DNA from: a bacterium
GTDB lineage: Bacteria > Methylomirabilota > Methylomirabilia > Methylomirabilales > 2-02-FULL-66-22
Reading direction: 5' to 3'
Assembly (NCBI GenBank): GCA_029580855.1
Contig: JAKPQH010000065.1
Coordinates: 1 to 38,966 of the forward strand
Length of the DNA: 38,966 nt
Shown piece after piece: positions 16,766 through 24,533 of the stretch. Below the pieces are notes generated by a model. That model searched no databases. It had not been told where the DNA came from and was given only the letters and a program-made list of their open reading frames with translations. The position numbers and the translations under genes are program-made. How positions within the stretch are numbered: the stretch's first letter is position 1; the number at the start of each line of letters is the position of its first letter.

Positions 16766-18190
16766 TCAGGACCGCCAGACCTCGTCCACGACGCTGCCGT
16801 CGGCGGCCACCAGGCGCACTTGGAGGGGCATGGCGCCCGCGGCGTGCGTCGAACAGCTCAAACAGGGGTCGTAGGCCCGGATGCCGGCCTCGACCCGGTT
16901 CAGCATGCCCTCGGGGATCTCGGGGCCGTGGATGTAGTGCCGCGCGATCTGCGCCACGGTCCGGTTCATGGCGAGATTATTCTGACCCGTGGCGATAATC
17001 AAGTTCACTTTTCGGATCAGGCCGAATTCGTCCACGTGGTAATGGTGGAACAGCGTGCCGCGCGGCGCCTCGCTCACCCCCACCCCCTCCAGCTGGTTGA
17101 TCCCCGCGTCGGCGCGCAGGCGCTGGGAGCCCAGGTCCGGATCGTCCAGCAACCGCTCGATCTTTTCGACGGCCGCCAGAATCTCGACCAGGCGCGCATG
17201 GTGGTAGCGAAACGAGGAGATGGCCGTACCGTTGGCACGGTCGCGGAATTCGCGCAATTCCTGATCGGCCAGCGGCGTGCCGATGTGCGAGCAGACGTTC
17301 AACCGCGCCAGCGGGCCCACCCGGTACATCCCGCCGGGGTAGCCGAGCGGCCGATAGTAGGGCGACTTCAGATAGGAGTGAGGCTCTACCGCCTCGCCGA
17401 TGAACTGCCGGTACCGACGGGCCTCCAGTCGGTCGGCGATGGCGTTGCCGGCGCTGTCCACGACGCGGAGGTGGCCGTCGTAATGTTCCCATGCGCCGTC
17501 GTGGCCGACCAGCCCCATGAAGAGACTGGGGAAATTGCCAAAGATGTGCACCTCCCCCTCGAAGGAGGGCAGCATACGCTTGAAGCGGCTCAGCGTGGCC
17601 AGTATGGTGGCGCGCGCCTCGGGGATGCGGTCGCGGATGTGGGCGTGGGATTCCTTGGACAGCGGCGAGCGCACGCCGCCGGGCACGGCCCAGGCGGGGT
17701 GGATTTTCTGTCCGCCGAGGTGGGCGATGATCTCCTGCCCGAACTGCCGCAGCCGGATGCCGGCGCGAGCCAACTCGGGCTCGGCGGCGACCAGCCCGAA
17801 GACGTTGCGGGCGGCCGGGTCGCTGTCAAAGCCGAGAAGGAAATCCGGCGAGCTGAGGTGGAAGAAGCTCAGCGCGTGGGACTGGACGATCTGGCCCAGG
17901 TTCATCAGCCGCCGTAGCTTTTCCGCGGCGGGGGGCACGCTGACCGCCAAAATCTGGTCCCCGGCCTTGGCCGAGGCCAGCAGGTGGCTCACCGGACAGA
18001 TACCGCAGACCCGCGCCGTGATCCCCGGCATTTCGTAGAGCGGACGGCCCTCGCAGAAGCGCTCGAAGCCTCGGAACTCGGTGACGTGAAATCTGGCGTC
18101 GGTCACCTGTCCCGCGTCGTCGAGGTAGATCGTGATCTTGGCATGGCCTTCGATGCGCGTGACCGGGTCGATGACAATCCGTTGCGCCAT
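16766..18190 (-). CDS. hoxH: NAD-linked [NiFe] hydrogenase large subunit HoxH (group 3d)
   Basis: A 474-residue catalytic subunit of the bidirectional, cytoplasmic Hox hydrogenase. Nickel ligands are in [10 protein letters not shown] (L1, around residue 60) and [11 protein letters not shown] (L2, around residue 442). HoxH-specific context is clear in [20 protein letters not shown] and RNVFGLV. About 28 residues follow the L2 histidine and would be removed by the endopeptidase encoded next. The ATG at 18190 is chosen over an upstream TTG at 18214 because it directly gives the conserved [15 protein letters not shown]. All catalytic residues are present. Confidence 0.96.
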   Translation of the reverse strand: MAQRIVIDPVTRIEGHAKITIYLDDAGQVTDARFHVTEFRGFERFCEGRPLYEMPGITARVCGICPVSHLLASAKAGDQILAVSVPPAAEKLRRLMNLGQIVQSHALSFFHLSSPDFLLGFDSDPAARNVFGLVAAEPELARAGIRLRQFGQEIIAHLGGQKIHPAWAVPGGVRSPLSKESHAHIRDRIPEARATILATLSRFKRMLPSFEGEVHIFGNFPSLFMGLVGHDGAWEHYDGHLRVVDSAGNAIADRLEARRYRQFIGEAVEPHSYLKSPYYRPLGYPGGMYRVGPLARLNVCSHIGTPLADQELREFRDRANGTAISSFRYHHARLVEILAAVEKIERLLDDPDLGSQRLRADAGINQLEGVGVSEAPRGTLFHHYHVDEFGLIRKVNLIIATGQNNLAMNRTVAQIARHYIHGPEIPEGMLNRVEAGIRAYDPCLSCSTHAAGAMPLQVRLVAADGSVVDEVWRS

Positions 18191-18247
18191 GAGCGATCTC
18201 GTCTCCGTGTACAATCGGTCGCGGCGGCGGTTCCACTGCGCCCGCGT

Positions 18248-18790
18248 TTAGCCGAATTTCAGATCCCGTCCCGCCAGCACGGGCTGCCGGCCCGCCATGA
18301 CCTGCTCCAGGACCGCCCGGATGCGGTCCGCCGGAGGCGGGCAGCCCGGCAGGAAGGTGTCCACCCGGACGACTTCGTGCAACGGCAGCACGCGGTCGAG
18401 GAGCACCGGCACGATCCCCGGATCGGCCGGGATCTGGGCGGCGACATCCGCGGCCTCCAGGTAGGCGCGGGTGAGCACGGGCTCCGCGGTGCCGAGCGGG
18501 TTCCGCATGGCGGTGACGTTGCCGGTGACGGCGCAGTCGCCAAAGGAAACCAGGTGCGTTGTCCGCCGCCGGATCCGCCGGATCAGGTGGAGATGCTCGT
18601 CGTTGGCGACCGCCCCTTCGACGAGGGCGACGTCCACGCCCTCCGGGTACTCCTTGATATCGGCGATGGGGCTGTACACCAGCCGGACCCGCTCGGCCAG
18701 GGTGATGAGCCCCTCGTCCAAGTCGAGGAACGACATGTGGCAGCCCGAGCAGCCGCCCAGCCAGACGGTGGCCAGCCTTATCGGATCCAT
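18248..18790 (-). CDS. hoxY: NAD-linked [NiFe] hydrogenase small subunit HoxY
   Basis: A 180-residue small subunit carrying the single proximal [4Fe-4S] cluster of Hox hydrogenases. Ligands are visible in [11 protein letters not shown] (about residues 10-20), FGDCAVTGN and [10 protein letters not shown]. There is no Tat signal, as expected of a cytoplasmic enzyme. It overlaps hoxU by 13 bp and precedes hoxH by 57 bp. Confidence 0.95.
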   Translation of the reverse strand: MDPIRLATVWLGGCSGCHMSFLDLDEGLITLAERVRLVYSPIADIKEYPEGVDVALVEGAVANDEHLHLIRRIRRRTTHLVSFGDCAVTGNVTAMRNPLGTAEPVLTRAYLEAADVAAQIPADPGIVPVLLDRVLPLHEVVRVDTFLPGCPPPADRIRAVLEQVMAGRQPVLAGRDLKFG

Positions 18791-19494
18791 TGCTGTTTCT
18801 CCCGCGCCGTGACGATAAACTCCAGTCGCCACCGGTCGCGCTCCATCTCGGCCACGCTCACCCCGCGCCGGAAGATGGCGCCGGTCGGGCAGGCCTGCAC
18901 GCACTTGCCGCAGGCGGTGCAGCTCTTGGCCTGCCCCCAGGGCTGGTTCAGGTCGGTGATGACGTGGGCCTGGGCGCCGCGGCCCGCCATGTCCCAGGTG
19001 TGCGCGCCCTCGATCTCGTCGCAGACTCGGATGCAGCGCGCGCACAGGACGCACCGGTTGTGGTCGATCCCAAAGCGCTCGTGGGTGACGTCCACCTCGA
19101 GCGACGGGAAGACGTAGTCGAAGCGGACGTGGTCCATGCCCACGGCCACGGCCAGGTCCTGCAGCTCGCAATGGCCGTTGGCCACGCAGACGGCGCAGAT
19201 GTGGTTGCGTTCGGCGAAGAGCAGTTCGAGGATCATCCGCCGGTACTCGCGGATCCGGTCGGTGTTTGTCCGGACCTCCATGCCCTCGGCAACCTTGGTG
19301 ACGCAGGAGGGGACCAGTCGGTTGCTCCCGGCGATCTCCACCAGGCAGAGCCGGCACGCGCCGAGCGTGGAGACCCCCTCGAGACGACACAGCGCGGGGA
19401 TAAAAATCCCGGCCTCCCGGGCGGCCTCGAGGACTGTCTGGTCGGCGCTGGCGCTGACCAGCTGATCATCGATGGTGAGTGTCTTTACAGGCAT
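18778..19494 (-). CDS. hoxU: Hox hydrogenase diaphorase iron-sulfur subunit HoxU
   Basis: A 238-residue NuoG-N-terminus-like electron relay between HoxF and HoxY. It has an N-terminal plant-type [2Fe-2S] site ([21 protein letters not shown] region, more than one Cys pair), the His-Cys3 site [15 protein letters not shown] around residue 100, and two [4Fe-4S] motifs, [11 protein letters not shown] and [12 protein letters not shown]. The length is typical of HoxU. It sits 64 bp after hoxF. Confidence 0.95.
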   Translation of the reverse strand: MPVKTLTIDDQLVSASADQTVLEAAREAGIFIPALCRLEGVSTLGACRLCLVEIAGSNRLVPSCVTKVAEGMEVRTNTDRIREYRRMILELLFAERNHICAVCVANGHCELQDLAVAVGMDHVRFDYVFPSLEVDVTHERFGIDHNRCVLCARCIRVCDEIEGAHTWDMAGRGAQAHVITDLNQPWGQAKSCTACGKCVQACPTGAIFRRGVSVAEMERDRWRLEFIVTAREKQQWIR

Positions 19495-19558
19495 GATCGC
19501 CGACCTCGTATGGGTTTGGTCAACGGGACCTGGCCGGGAACGCGCGCGCTCGGCGGTC

Positions 19559-21175
19559 TCACGCCGCCGCGGAAGGCGGCTCCGGTTTCGCCAGAAAGGC
19601 TTCGTACTCGGGCCGGAAGTAGCGCAGCGTGCTCAGCACCGGGTTCGGGGCGGACTGCCCGAGCCCGCACAGGCTGGTCTGTTTGACCATGGTGCACAGC
19701 TGATCCAGGGTGTCCAGGTCCTGCGCCACGGCGCGTCCTTCCCGGACCTTGTCCAGCAGATGGAGGATCTGGGCCGTCCCGGCCCGGCACGGGACGCACT
19801 TGCCGCAAGATTCGTCTTTACAGAACTCCATAAAGAAGCGCGCCACATCCACCATGTTGTTCTGCTGGTCGATCACGATCATGCCGCCGGAGCCCATGAT
19901 GGAGCCCAGGCTGGCCAGCGACTCGTAATCCACGGGGGTGTCCAGCGCCTGGGTGGGGATACAGCCCCCGGACGGGCCGCCGGTCTGGACGGCCTTTACG
20001 GTGCCGCCGTCGGGGACCCCGCCGCCCATCTCCTCGATGATGGTCCGGAGCGGCGTGCCCATCGGGACCTCGATGAGGCCGGTGTTCTTGATCTTGCCCG
20101 CCAAGGCGAAGACCTTGGTGCCCTTGCTCTTCTCCGTCCCGATCTTGGCGAACCACTCCGCCCCGTTTCGGATGATGGCGGGAATGTTGGCGAAAGTCTC
20201 CACGTTGTTGATGAGGGTCGGGAAACCCCACAACCCGTGTTCCGCCGGATACGGGGGGCGCGGCCGGGGTGTGCCGCGCTTCCCCTCGATGGAACCCATC
20301 AGGGCCGTTTCCTCGCCGCAGACGAACGCCCCGGCACCGATGCGCAGATCGACGCGGAAATGGAAAGGCGACTCGAAGATCTGGCTCCCCAGGAGGTCCA
20401 GTTTCCTGGCCTGGCGGATGGCGGTCTGCAGCCGGCTGATGGCCAACGGATACTCGCCGCGCACGTAGATAAAACCCTGGTCCGCGCCCACCGCGTAGGC
20501 CGCGATCGCCATACCTTCCAGCACACGGTGGGGATCGCTCTCCAGGACGCTCCGGTCCATAAAGGCGCCCGGGTCACCCTCGTCGGCGTTGCAGACGATG
20601 AACTTCCGCTCGCTCTTGACCTTGGCGACCAGCGCCCACTTCAGGCCGGTGGGGTACCCGGCCCCCCCGCGTCCCCGCAGGCCGCTCTTGATGATGGTGT
20701 CGATCACCTCGGTGGGCTTCATCTCTCGGAGCGCGTGATAGAGCGGCTGATAGCCGTTGGCGGCGATGTAATCTTCGATCCGCTCCGGGTCGATCTTCCC
20801 GCTGTTCTCCAGGACGATGGGGACCTGTCGGGTAAAGAACGGGTGGTTGAAGTCGGCCTGCTTGGCCGTGGCCGGGCCTCTACCTGTCAGGGCGGCGACG
20901 ATGGAGGGCGCATCGCCCGGCGTGACTTTCTCGTAAAGAATATTCTCCGGATCGACGGCCACCAGCGGCCCGCCGCTGCACAAGCCCAGGCATCCCACCC
21001 CGGTGACCTGGACGCTCCCGGCGAGACCCGCTTCGGCCACGGCTGCCTCCAGGCTCTGCTTGACGGCCTGCGCGTTTGCCGAGAGACATCCCGCGGCGAC
21101 GCAGACACGGAGGCGGATCCCGGTCTGACCCTGGCGCTCCTTCTCGCCGATTTCAAGCAGCTCGGTCAGATCCAT
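19559..21175 (-). CDS. hoxF: Hox hydrogenase diaphorase subunit HoxF (NADH-binding flavoprotein)
   Basis: A 538-residue NuoF-like subunit that oxidises or reduces NAD(H) through FMN. The N-terminal thioredoxin-like [2Fe-2S] region shows [11 protein letters not shown] and [10 protein letters not shown]. The NADH/FMN-binding core has [16 protein letters not shown] around residue 170, [13 protein letters not shown] and GAYVC-type [13 protein letters not shown]. The C-terminal [4Fe-4S] site is [13 protein letters not shown] plus a Cys in SLCGLG. It is complete for HoxF and overlaps hoxE by 23 bp. Confidence 0.96.
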   Translation of the reverse strand: MDLTELLEIGEKERQGQTGIRLRVCVAAGCLSANAQAVKQSLEAAVAEAGLAGSVQVTGVGCLGLCSGGPLVAVDPENILYEKVTPGDAPSIVAALTGRGPATAKQADFNHPFFTRQVPIVLENSGKIDPERIEDYIAANGYQPLYHALREMKPTEVIDTIIKSGLRGRGGAGYPTGLKWALVAKVKSERKFIVCNADEGDPGAFMDRSVLESDPHRVLEGMAIAAYAVGADQGFIYVRGEYPLAISRLQTAIRQARKLDLLGSQIFESPFHFRVDLRIGAGAFVCGEETALMGSIEGKRGTPRPRPPYPAEHGLWGFPTLINNVETFANIPAIIRNGAEWFAKIGTEKSKGTKVFALAGKIKNTGLIEVPMGTPLRTIIEEMGGGVPDGGTVKAVQTGGPSGGCIPTQALDTPVDYESLASLGSIMGSGGMIVIDQQNNMVDVARFFMEFCKDESCGKCVPCRAGTAQILHLLDKVREGRAVAQDLDTLDQLCTMVKQTSLCGLGQSAPNPVLSTLRYFRPEYEAFLAKPEPPSAAA

Positions 21176-21716
21176 TCTCGAGCCATCCTTTCAAGTGGTC
21201 CACGATGCTGTCGGGCGTCTGGCGGCCGACCACCGTTCCATCCAGGACGACGGCGGGGGCGATGCCGCAGGCGCCAATGCAACGCGCCTGGATGAGGGAC
21301 ATGCGGCCGTCGGCGCGGGTCTCGCCCGAGCGGACCTTGGCGTAGTCCTCGACGGTCTTCACCAGGGTTGCCGCGCCTTTGACGTAGCAGGCCGTGCCCA
21401 TGCAGATGGCGCATGTGTGTCTGCCCTTGGGCTTCAAAGAAAAGAAATGGTAGAAGGTAGCGACGCCGTAGACCCGGCTCGGCGGAAGCCTCAGCCCCTG
21501 CGCGATGTACACGAGAAGCTCCGGATCGAGATACCCGTAGAGCTCCTGGGCGGTATGCAAGACCTCGATGAGGGCGTCGGGTTGGTACTGGTGCCGCTTC
21601 ATGGTTGCGGCAAGCGTTTTCAACCGGCTGTCGACTGTGGGCCCCATGCCCGGACCTCGGCCGTCGCTCTGGGTCTTCGGGGACGTGGCTACGCTCGACT
21701 CCATCGGTGTCTCCAT
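21153..21716 (-). CDS. hoxE: Hox hydrogenase diaphorase subunit HoxE (NuoE-like)
   Basis: A 187-residue thioredoxin-like [2Fe-2S] protein, first gene of the operon. Cluster ligands are in [13 protein letters not shown] and [10 protein letters not shown]. The helical N-terminal part ([35 protein letters not shown]) is typical of NuoE/HoxE. The start could be the ATG at 21716 or one four codons later at 21704, which has GGAG seven bases before it; I give the longer form. A HoxE is present in pentameric HoxEFUYH enzymes but absent from the tetrameric Ralstonia type. Confidence 0.93.
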   Translation of the reverse strand: METPMESSVATSPKTQSDGRGPGMGPTVDSRLKTLAATMKRHQYQPDALIEVLHTAQELYGYLDPELLVYIAQGLRLPPSRVYGVATFYHFFSLKPKGRHTCAICMGTACYVKGAATLVKTVEDYAKVRSGETRADGRMSLIQARCIGACGIAPAVVLDGTVVGRQTPDSIVDHLKGWLENGSDRAA

Positions 21717-21803
21717 GGTTCGACCTGGCGGCGGGCAACGTTTCCGGGAAAAGAAGCTGCGAGGTTACCCCGGGGTTGCTCGCCGTGTGCCGGTAACCAA
21801 GTC

Positions 21804-21819
21804 TGTGAATAAAGTCACA
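21804..21819. promoter_or_regulatory. Perfect CRP/FNR-family palindrome upstream of hoxE
   Basis: TGTGA (21804-21808), six bases ATAAAG, then TCACA (21815-21819) is an exact match to the TGTGA-N6-TCACA consensus recognised by CRP-like regulators. It lies about 90 bp upstream of hoxE and about ten bases downstream of the transcription start predicted from the sigma-54-like promoter, a position more suited to repression than activation from that promoter. Confidence 0.65.
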
Positions 21820-21839
21820 TTACTGCGATACCGACTTTG

Positions 21840-21856
21840 TGCAAATTTGGTGCTAG
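21840..21856 (-). promoter_or_regulatory. Sigma-54-like (-24/-12) promoter for the hydrogenase operon
   Basis: On the minus strand CTAGCACCAAATTTGCA matches the sigma-54 consensus YTGGCACGRNNNTTGCW except for the first G of GG (A here) and a C for G after CAC. The GC of the -12 element is intact and spacing is exact. It points toward hoxE with a leader of about 115 bases. Sigma-54 control is established for several hydrogenase and formate hydrogenlyase operons. The mismatch at the usually invariant GG makes it tentative. Confidence 0.5.
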
Positions 21857-22226
21857 ATTGTCCCGGTCAGAACCAACTGCGACGCGCGAGTCTGCGAAAC
21901 CCCACGCTACCGGTGATGATCGCGAGACGACATCGGACGGCGGATGCGATCCGCCGGAGCGGTGCCCGTCGTTGGAACGAGGAGCCGTGGCGATTTGAAT
22001 GGGAATTTATGTCTCAGTCTTGCTTCATATTTCACAAGTACAATCGCGCGCAAATCCTCCGATACGGCTGCCGGACGAGAAGAAAACTCGGTGCGAACCG
22101 CTGTAATCGGGGGTTATTGGTTGGAAAGTTGGGGAAAGCGGGGAGGAGGGGAAGAGGAGCGGGAAGTTGCGGGAATTATTGGGCGGAACAGCGCTGAATG
22201 CGTGCTTGGAAAAAGCGGGGCGTGCG

Positions 22227-22273
22227 GAAACCTTTTGGAAACTTCGGCGGGATTTGCTGAAACCTTCTGGAAA
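22227..22273. repeat. 15-bp direct repeat pair, 32-bp period
   Basis: GAAACCTTTTGGAAA (22227-22241) and GAAACCTTCTGGAAA (22259-22273) differ at one base and start 32 bp apart, about three helical turns. Each unit is nearly palindromic around CCTTYTGG. This looks like paired binding sites for a dimeric regulator or for a phage transposase. Confidence 0.6.
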
Positions 22274-22330
22274 ATACCAAAATGGTGCTGATGTGTGAAA
22301 TTATGTAGTTATACGATTTTGGGGGATGGT

Positions 22331-22458
22331 TTGGTTGCGATCGATAGGGGAGCGAGCGCAACCACGAGCGCAACCAGTGCACGCGACGCTAACACCTTGC
22401 GCATATTGGGGTTTCAGCCAAAACACGATCAGATTTCCAATCAGAGCGAGCGCAACCA
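22331..22458. repeat. Iterated CGCAACCA repeats (iteron-like)
   Basis: GAGCGAGCGCAACCA occurs at 22350-22364 and again at 22444-22458. A shorter copy CGAGCGCAACCAG follows the first immediately (22365-22377), and an inverted copy TTGGTTGCGA lies at 22331-22340. Adjacent plus spaced copies in both orientations resemble transposase-binding sites at the ends of Mu-like phages or replication iterons. No other copy was noticed elsewhere in the window. Confidence 0.6.
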
Positions 22459-22497
22459 GATAAACGGAGCCTGATTTTCTTGTAGACTTTATATTAG

Positions 22498-22514
22498 ACT
22501 GTCATATTGGCAGT
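22498..22514 (-). terminator. Small hairpin at the end of the lipoprotein gene
   Basis: ACTGTCA and TGGCAGT pair with one G-U around a 3-base loop immediately after the lipoprotein stop codon (overlapping it by one base). The sequence beyond on the minus strand is AT-rich but has no clean U run, so termination is only possible. Confidence 0.35.
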
Positions 22515-23161
22515 TAGAATTCATGCGCGTCGAGGTGGTTGTTCAACATAATCAGGATCCGATTGTTCGAGGCATTGATCGCATTGGCGACTTCATATTG
22601 CAGGCTTTCCTTCCCACGGTATGTCCGGCTTGTTGATGTCCCAGTCCCGACCCCCTGCACATGCGATCCTTCACCGGCCGCGCGGAGTAGCCTGGTCTCG
22701 GTTCCTTCTGGACGCTCGATTTCCACCTCCACAACCACGTTCGCTATGACGATGCTGTTGATTTCTCCACCAAAGAACGCGGCAGCCACAGCGGCCCCCG
22801 TACTCCCGACGAGGCCGGTTTCGATCCAGAACTCCTTGAGAGTCACCCGGATCATGGTTGCCGCCTGCTGATCCAGGGCTGGGAATTTCAGGGTGGCGTA
22901 ATCGTGAAGCATGCGGCCGAAGGTTGTGGCTTCGGTGTGCACAAAACCGGGATGGCCATCCTGCGGTAATCGCGTTCCTTGCGGACACGGGATAATCTGA
23001 CCGTCCTGGATCTCCGATCGATAGACGAGTGCGACTTTTTTCACTTTGGCTGGCTTGGTGGTAATTAAAATGGCCTCACTTAGATTCGCGGTCTGCGGAA
23101 TTGCCGTGACACACCCAACTGCGAATATGGTGATAACCAGGATGCTGATCGTCAGGCGCAT
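22514..23161 (-). CDS. Putative lipoprotein of unknown function
   Basis: A 215-residue protein with a type II signal peptide: MRLTISILVITIFAVGC places the lipidated Cys at residue 17, and the residues after it (VTAIPQTANL) are suited to lipoprotein sorting. The mature part is a mixed alpha/beta sequence with a hydrophobic glycine/alanine-rich stretch (TGAAVAAAFFGG) around residue 125, then EVEIERPEGTETRLLRAAGEGS. The overall look recalls YajG-type lipoproteins, but I cannot assign a family. GGGAGG six bases before ATG 23161 supports the start. Its composition is less GC-rich than the flanking genes. It may be a host gene beside the prophage or a phage-carried cargo gene for which the phage end lies further left. 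Confidence 0.75.
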   Translation of the reverse strand: MRLTISILVITIFAVGCVTAIPQTANLSEAILITTKPAKVKKVALVYRSEIQDGQIIPCPQGTRLPQDGHPGFVHTEATTFGRMLHDYATLKFPALDQQAATMIRVTLKEFWIETGLVGSTGAAVAAAFFGGEINSIVIANVVVEVEIERPEGTETRLLRAAGEGSHVQGVGTGTSTSRTYRGKESLQYEVANAINASNNRILIMLNNHLDAHEF

Positions 23162-23285
23162 GGGAGACCTCCCTTCCTAAGCGCGGCCGTACCTCACGTG
23201 CTGTCAATATATTTATATCACCCTCTTCGACTCCAGACCAGCCGGAGATGGGGGCGGACCGGTGATGGGCCCGCCGCCCCCGGCG

Positions 23286-23675
23286 TCATCCCGCCCTTCG
23301 CTTTCTCCTCCGCAGGGATTCCAAATAGCTCTGGACGATCTGGCGCAAGTACTCGGCCTCTTTCTGGGCGCCATCCACCTGGTCCAGGACCGCATAAATA
23401 TTCACCAGGAATCCCTGCACGACTTCCTCACTCCCAGACGCGAGAATCCGTTCGCACGCCGCGATGAACGGATCTCCAGCCGCCTCACGTTCGAGACGGT
23501 CGAAGAGTAGCTCCAAAGTCTTCGATGCCTTCCGTTGTCCACTAAGAATCATGGAAATATAGGAACCACGAACACCTAGTCTCCTCGCTATTTCAGCGCC
23601 CTTCACATTATGCATATCCATGAATCGCCGTAGGCGATCAGAAAAAGATAACGTAGTGATCTTTTCGCTTGACAT
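23286..23675 (-). CDS. Phage repressor, XRE-type helix-turn-helix
   Basis: A 129-residue protein transcribed leftward. Residues about 12-60 form an XRE-type helix-turn-helix (SFSDRLRRFMDMHNVKGAEIARRLGVRGSYISMILSGQ region); the remainder is helical with a basic end (ESLRRRKRR). It lies back to back with the Ner-like gene, the place of the c repressor in Mu-like phages, and its first codons overlap the divergent promoter and its operators, so it should regulate both itself and the early operon. The ATG at 23675 is the only plausible start. Role inferred from context and fold. Confidence 0.83.
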   Translation of the reverse strand: MSSEKITTLSFSDRLRRFMDMHNVKGAEIARRLGVRGSYISMILSGQRKASKTLELLFDRLEREAAGDPFIAACERILASGSEEVVQGFLVNIYAVLDQVDGAQKEAEYLRQIVQSYLESLRRRKRRAG

Positions 23676-23697
23676 ATGTTCACGTAGTGAATATTAT
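23651..23697 (+). promoter_or_regulatory. Early (Pe-like) promoter with palindromic operator
   Basis: TTGACA (23669-23674), 17 bp, TATTAT (23692-23697) is a near-consensus sigma-70 promoter directed at the Ner-like gene. The spacer contains the palindrome TTCAC-GTA-GTGAA (23679-23691). ACGTAGTGA recurs at 23651-23659, 31 bp (three helical turns) from the copy at 23682-23690. Both are well placed for cooperative repressor or Ner binding. Confidence 0.85.
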
Positions 23698-23704
23698 GCC
23701 GGCC

Positions 23705-23953
23705 ATGCCTACGCAAAACATTGCGACACACATCAGACTCAACCGGGACGCGGTCGATATCCTCCTCGCGGCGCACCGTATCAGCAAGCGCCGCATCGCC
23801 GAGACGGCGGGCGTGGGCCGCTATACCGTCAGTAAGGTCCTCCGGAACCGGCGCGATGTCGGCCCGGAAAAAAAGATGGCCGTGCTCAAGGCTATCGCGT
23901 CCCTGACGGGGCGCGATCCCGAGGCACTGGTCATGGGTCGGCTCGCCGCGTGA
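23705..23953 (+). CDS. Ner-like helix-turn-helix regulator
   Basis: An 82-residue DNA-binding protein. A helix-turn-helix is visible around residues 16-45 (DILLAAHRISKRRIAETAG, VGRYTVSKVLRNRRDVG), followed by a helical tail. It is the first rightward gene, as Ner is in Mu, where it represses early and repressor transcription. The ATG at 23705 is chosen because an in-frame ATG at 23696 lies inside the -10 box; 23705 coincides with the expected transcription start, so the mRNA may be leaderless. Confidence 0.82.
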   Translation: MPTQNIATHIRLNRDAVDILLAAHRISKRRIAETAGVGRYTVSKVLRNRRDVGPEKKMAVLKAIASLTGRDPEALVMGRLAA

Positions 23954-24039
23954 CTCTTGCCGGGGCTGCGCGGCGGGTCGATCTGTTTGCCGGCTTCATA
24001 TCATAGGCGTTGCATTTTTCCAAGGACGAACGGAGCGCC

Positions 24040-24096
24040 GATGCCATTCTCTCTGCAGCGTAATGTAGTCAGCGGAGCGGCCCTCATCAATGTCTA
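24040..24096 (+). CDS. Possible 18-residue leader peptide
   Basis: ATG at 24040 opens an 18-codon frame (MPFSLQRNVVSGAALINV) with GGAG eight bases upstream, ending at 24096 inside the start of the next gene. The next gene (24090) has no good ribosome-binding site, so translation through this short frame could couple to it. Only position and the site support it. Confidence 0.25.
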
Positions 24097-24533
24097 GGTC
24101 CAGACACCTCCCCACCGGCCAGCTCAACCTGCTCGACATCATTGAACCCCCGTCTTCAGGCCCCGGCCGTCTCGCCTGGGACGGACGGCTGCGCGCGCTG
24201 ATCGCCGGCGCCATCCGGCAATCGCGCTTCTCGCGCGAGGAGATCGCGGACCGGATGACGCTCGCCTGCGGCGAGGCGGTCACCCGCGCGATGCTCGACG
24301 CCTGGACGGCGCCCAGCAAAAACGGCCACCGCTTCCCGCTGCAATTCCTCCCGGCCTTCTGCAGCGCCACCGAGTCGCAGGAGATATTAAAGGATGCGCT
24401 CGCCATGCTGGGCGCGCGGCTCGCCACGGCCGAGGATCTGGCCTATGCCGAGATCGGCCGGCTGCACGTGGAGGGACAGAAGACCGCGGAGCGCGAGCGG
24501 GCGCTGCGCGTCCTGCTCGAGGCGAAGCGATGA
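24090..24533 (+). CDS. Mu-like phage early protein of unknown function (before transposase)
   Basis: A 147-residue basic, soluble protein. It is helical with SRFSREEIADRMTLACGEAVT in the middle, resembling a helix-turn-helix, and a C-terminal helix (QKTAERERALRVLLEAKR). Proteins of this size and pattern often precede MuA in Mu-like phages; no function is known to me. Its end overlaps the transposase start (ATGA), indicating co-translation. Confidence 0.75.
   Translation: MSRSRHLPTGQLNLLDIIEPPSSGPGRLAWDGRLRALIAGAIRQSRFSREEIADRMTLACGEAVTRAMLDAWTAPSKNGHRFPLQFLPAFCSATESQEILKDALAMLGARLATAEDLAYAEIGRLHVEGQKTAERERALRVLLEAKR

Larger units (their letters stand above)
21857..22513. other. Gene-free, AT-richer region with short repeats
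   Basis: No convincing gene lies here; open frames are short, lack ribosome-binding sites and have no recognisable protein. Base composition is clearly lower in GC than both flanks. It holds a purine/G-rich tract (about 22107-22170), a 15-bp direct repeat pair (22227-22273) and CGCAACCA repeats (22331-22458). It may combine the upstream regulatory region of the hydrogenase operon with the left end of the prophage. Confidence 0.6.

Noticed and set aside
22107..22170. G-quadruplex candidate in the purine-rich tract
   Set aside because: Several G3-G4 runs exist but spacing is irregular and nothing ties it to a function; kept only as a description of the region.
21944..22291. 115-codon ORF in the region upstream of hoxE
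   Set aside because: No ribosome-binding site, odd composition, spans direct repeats, and no recognisable protein.
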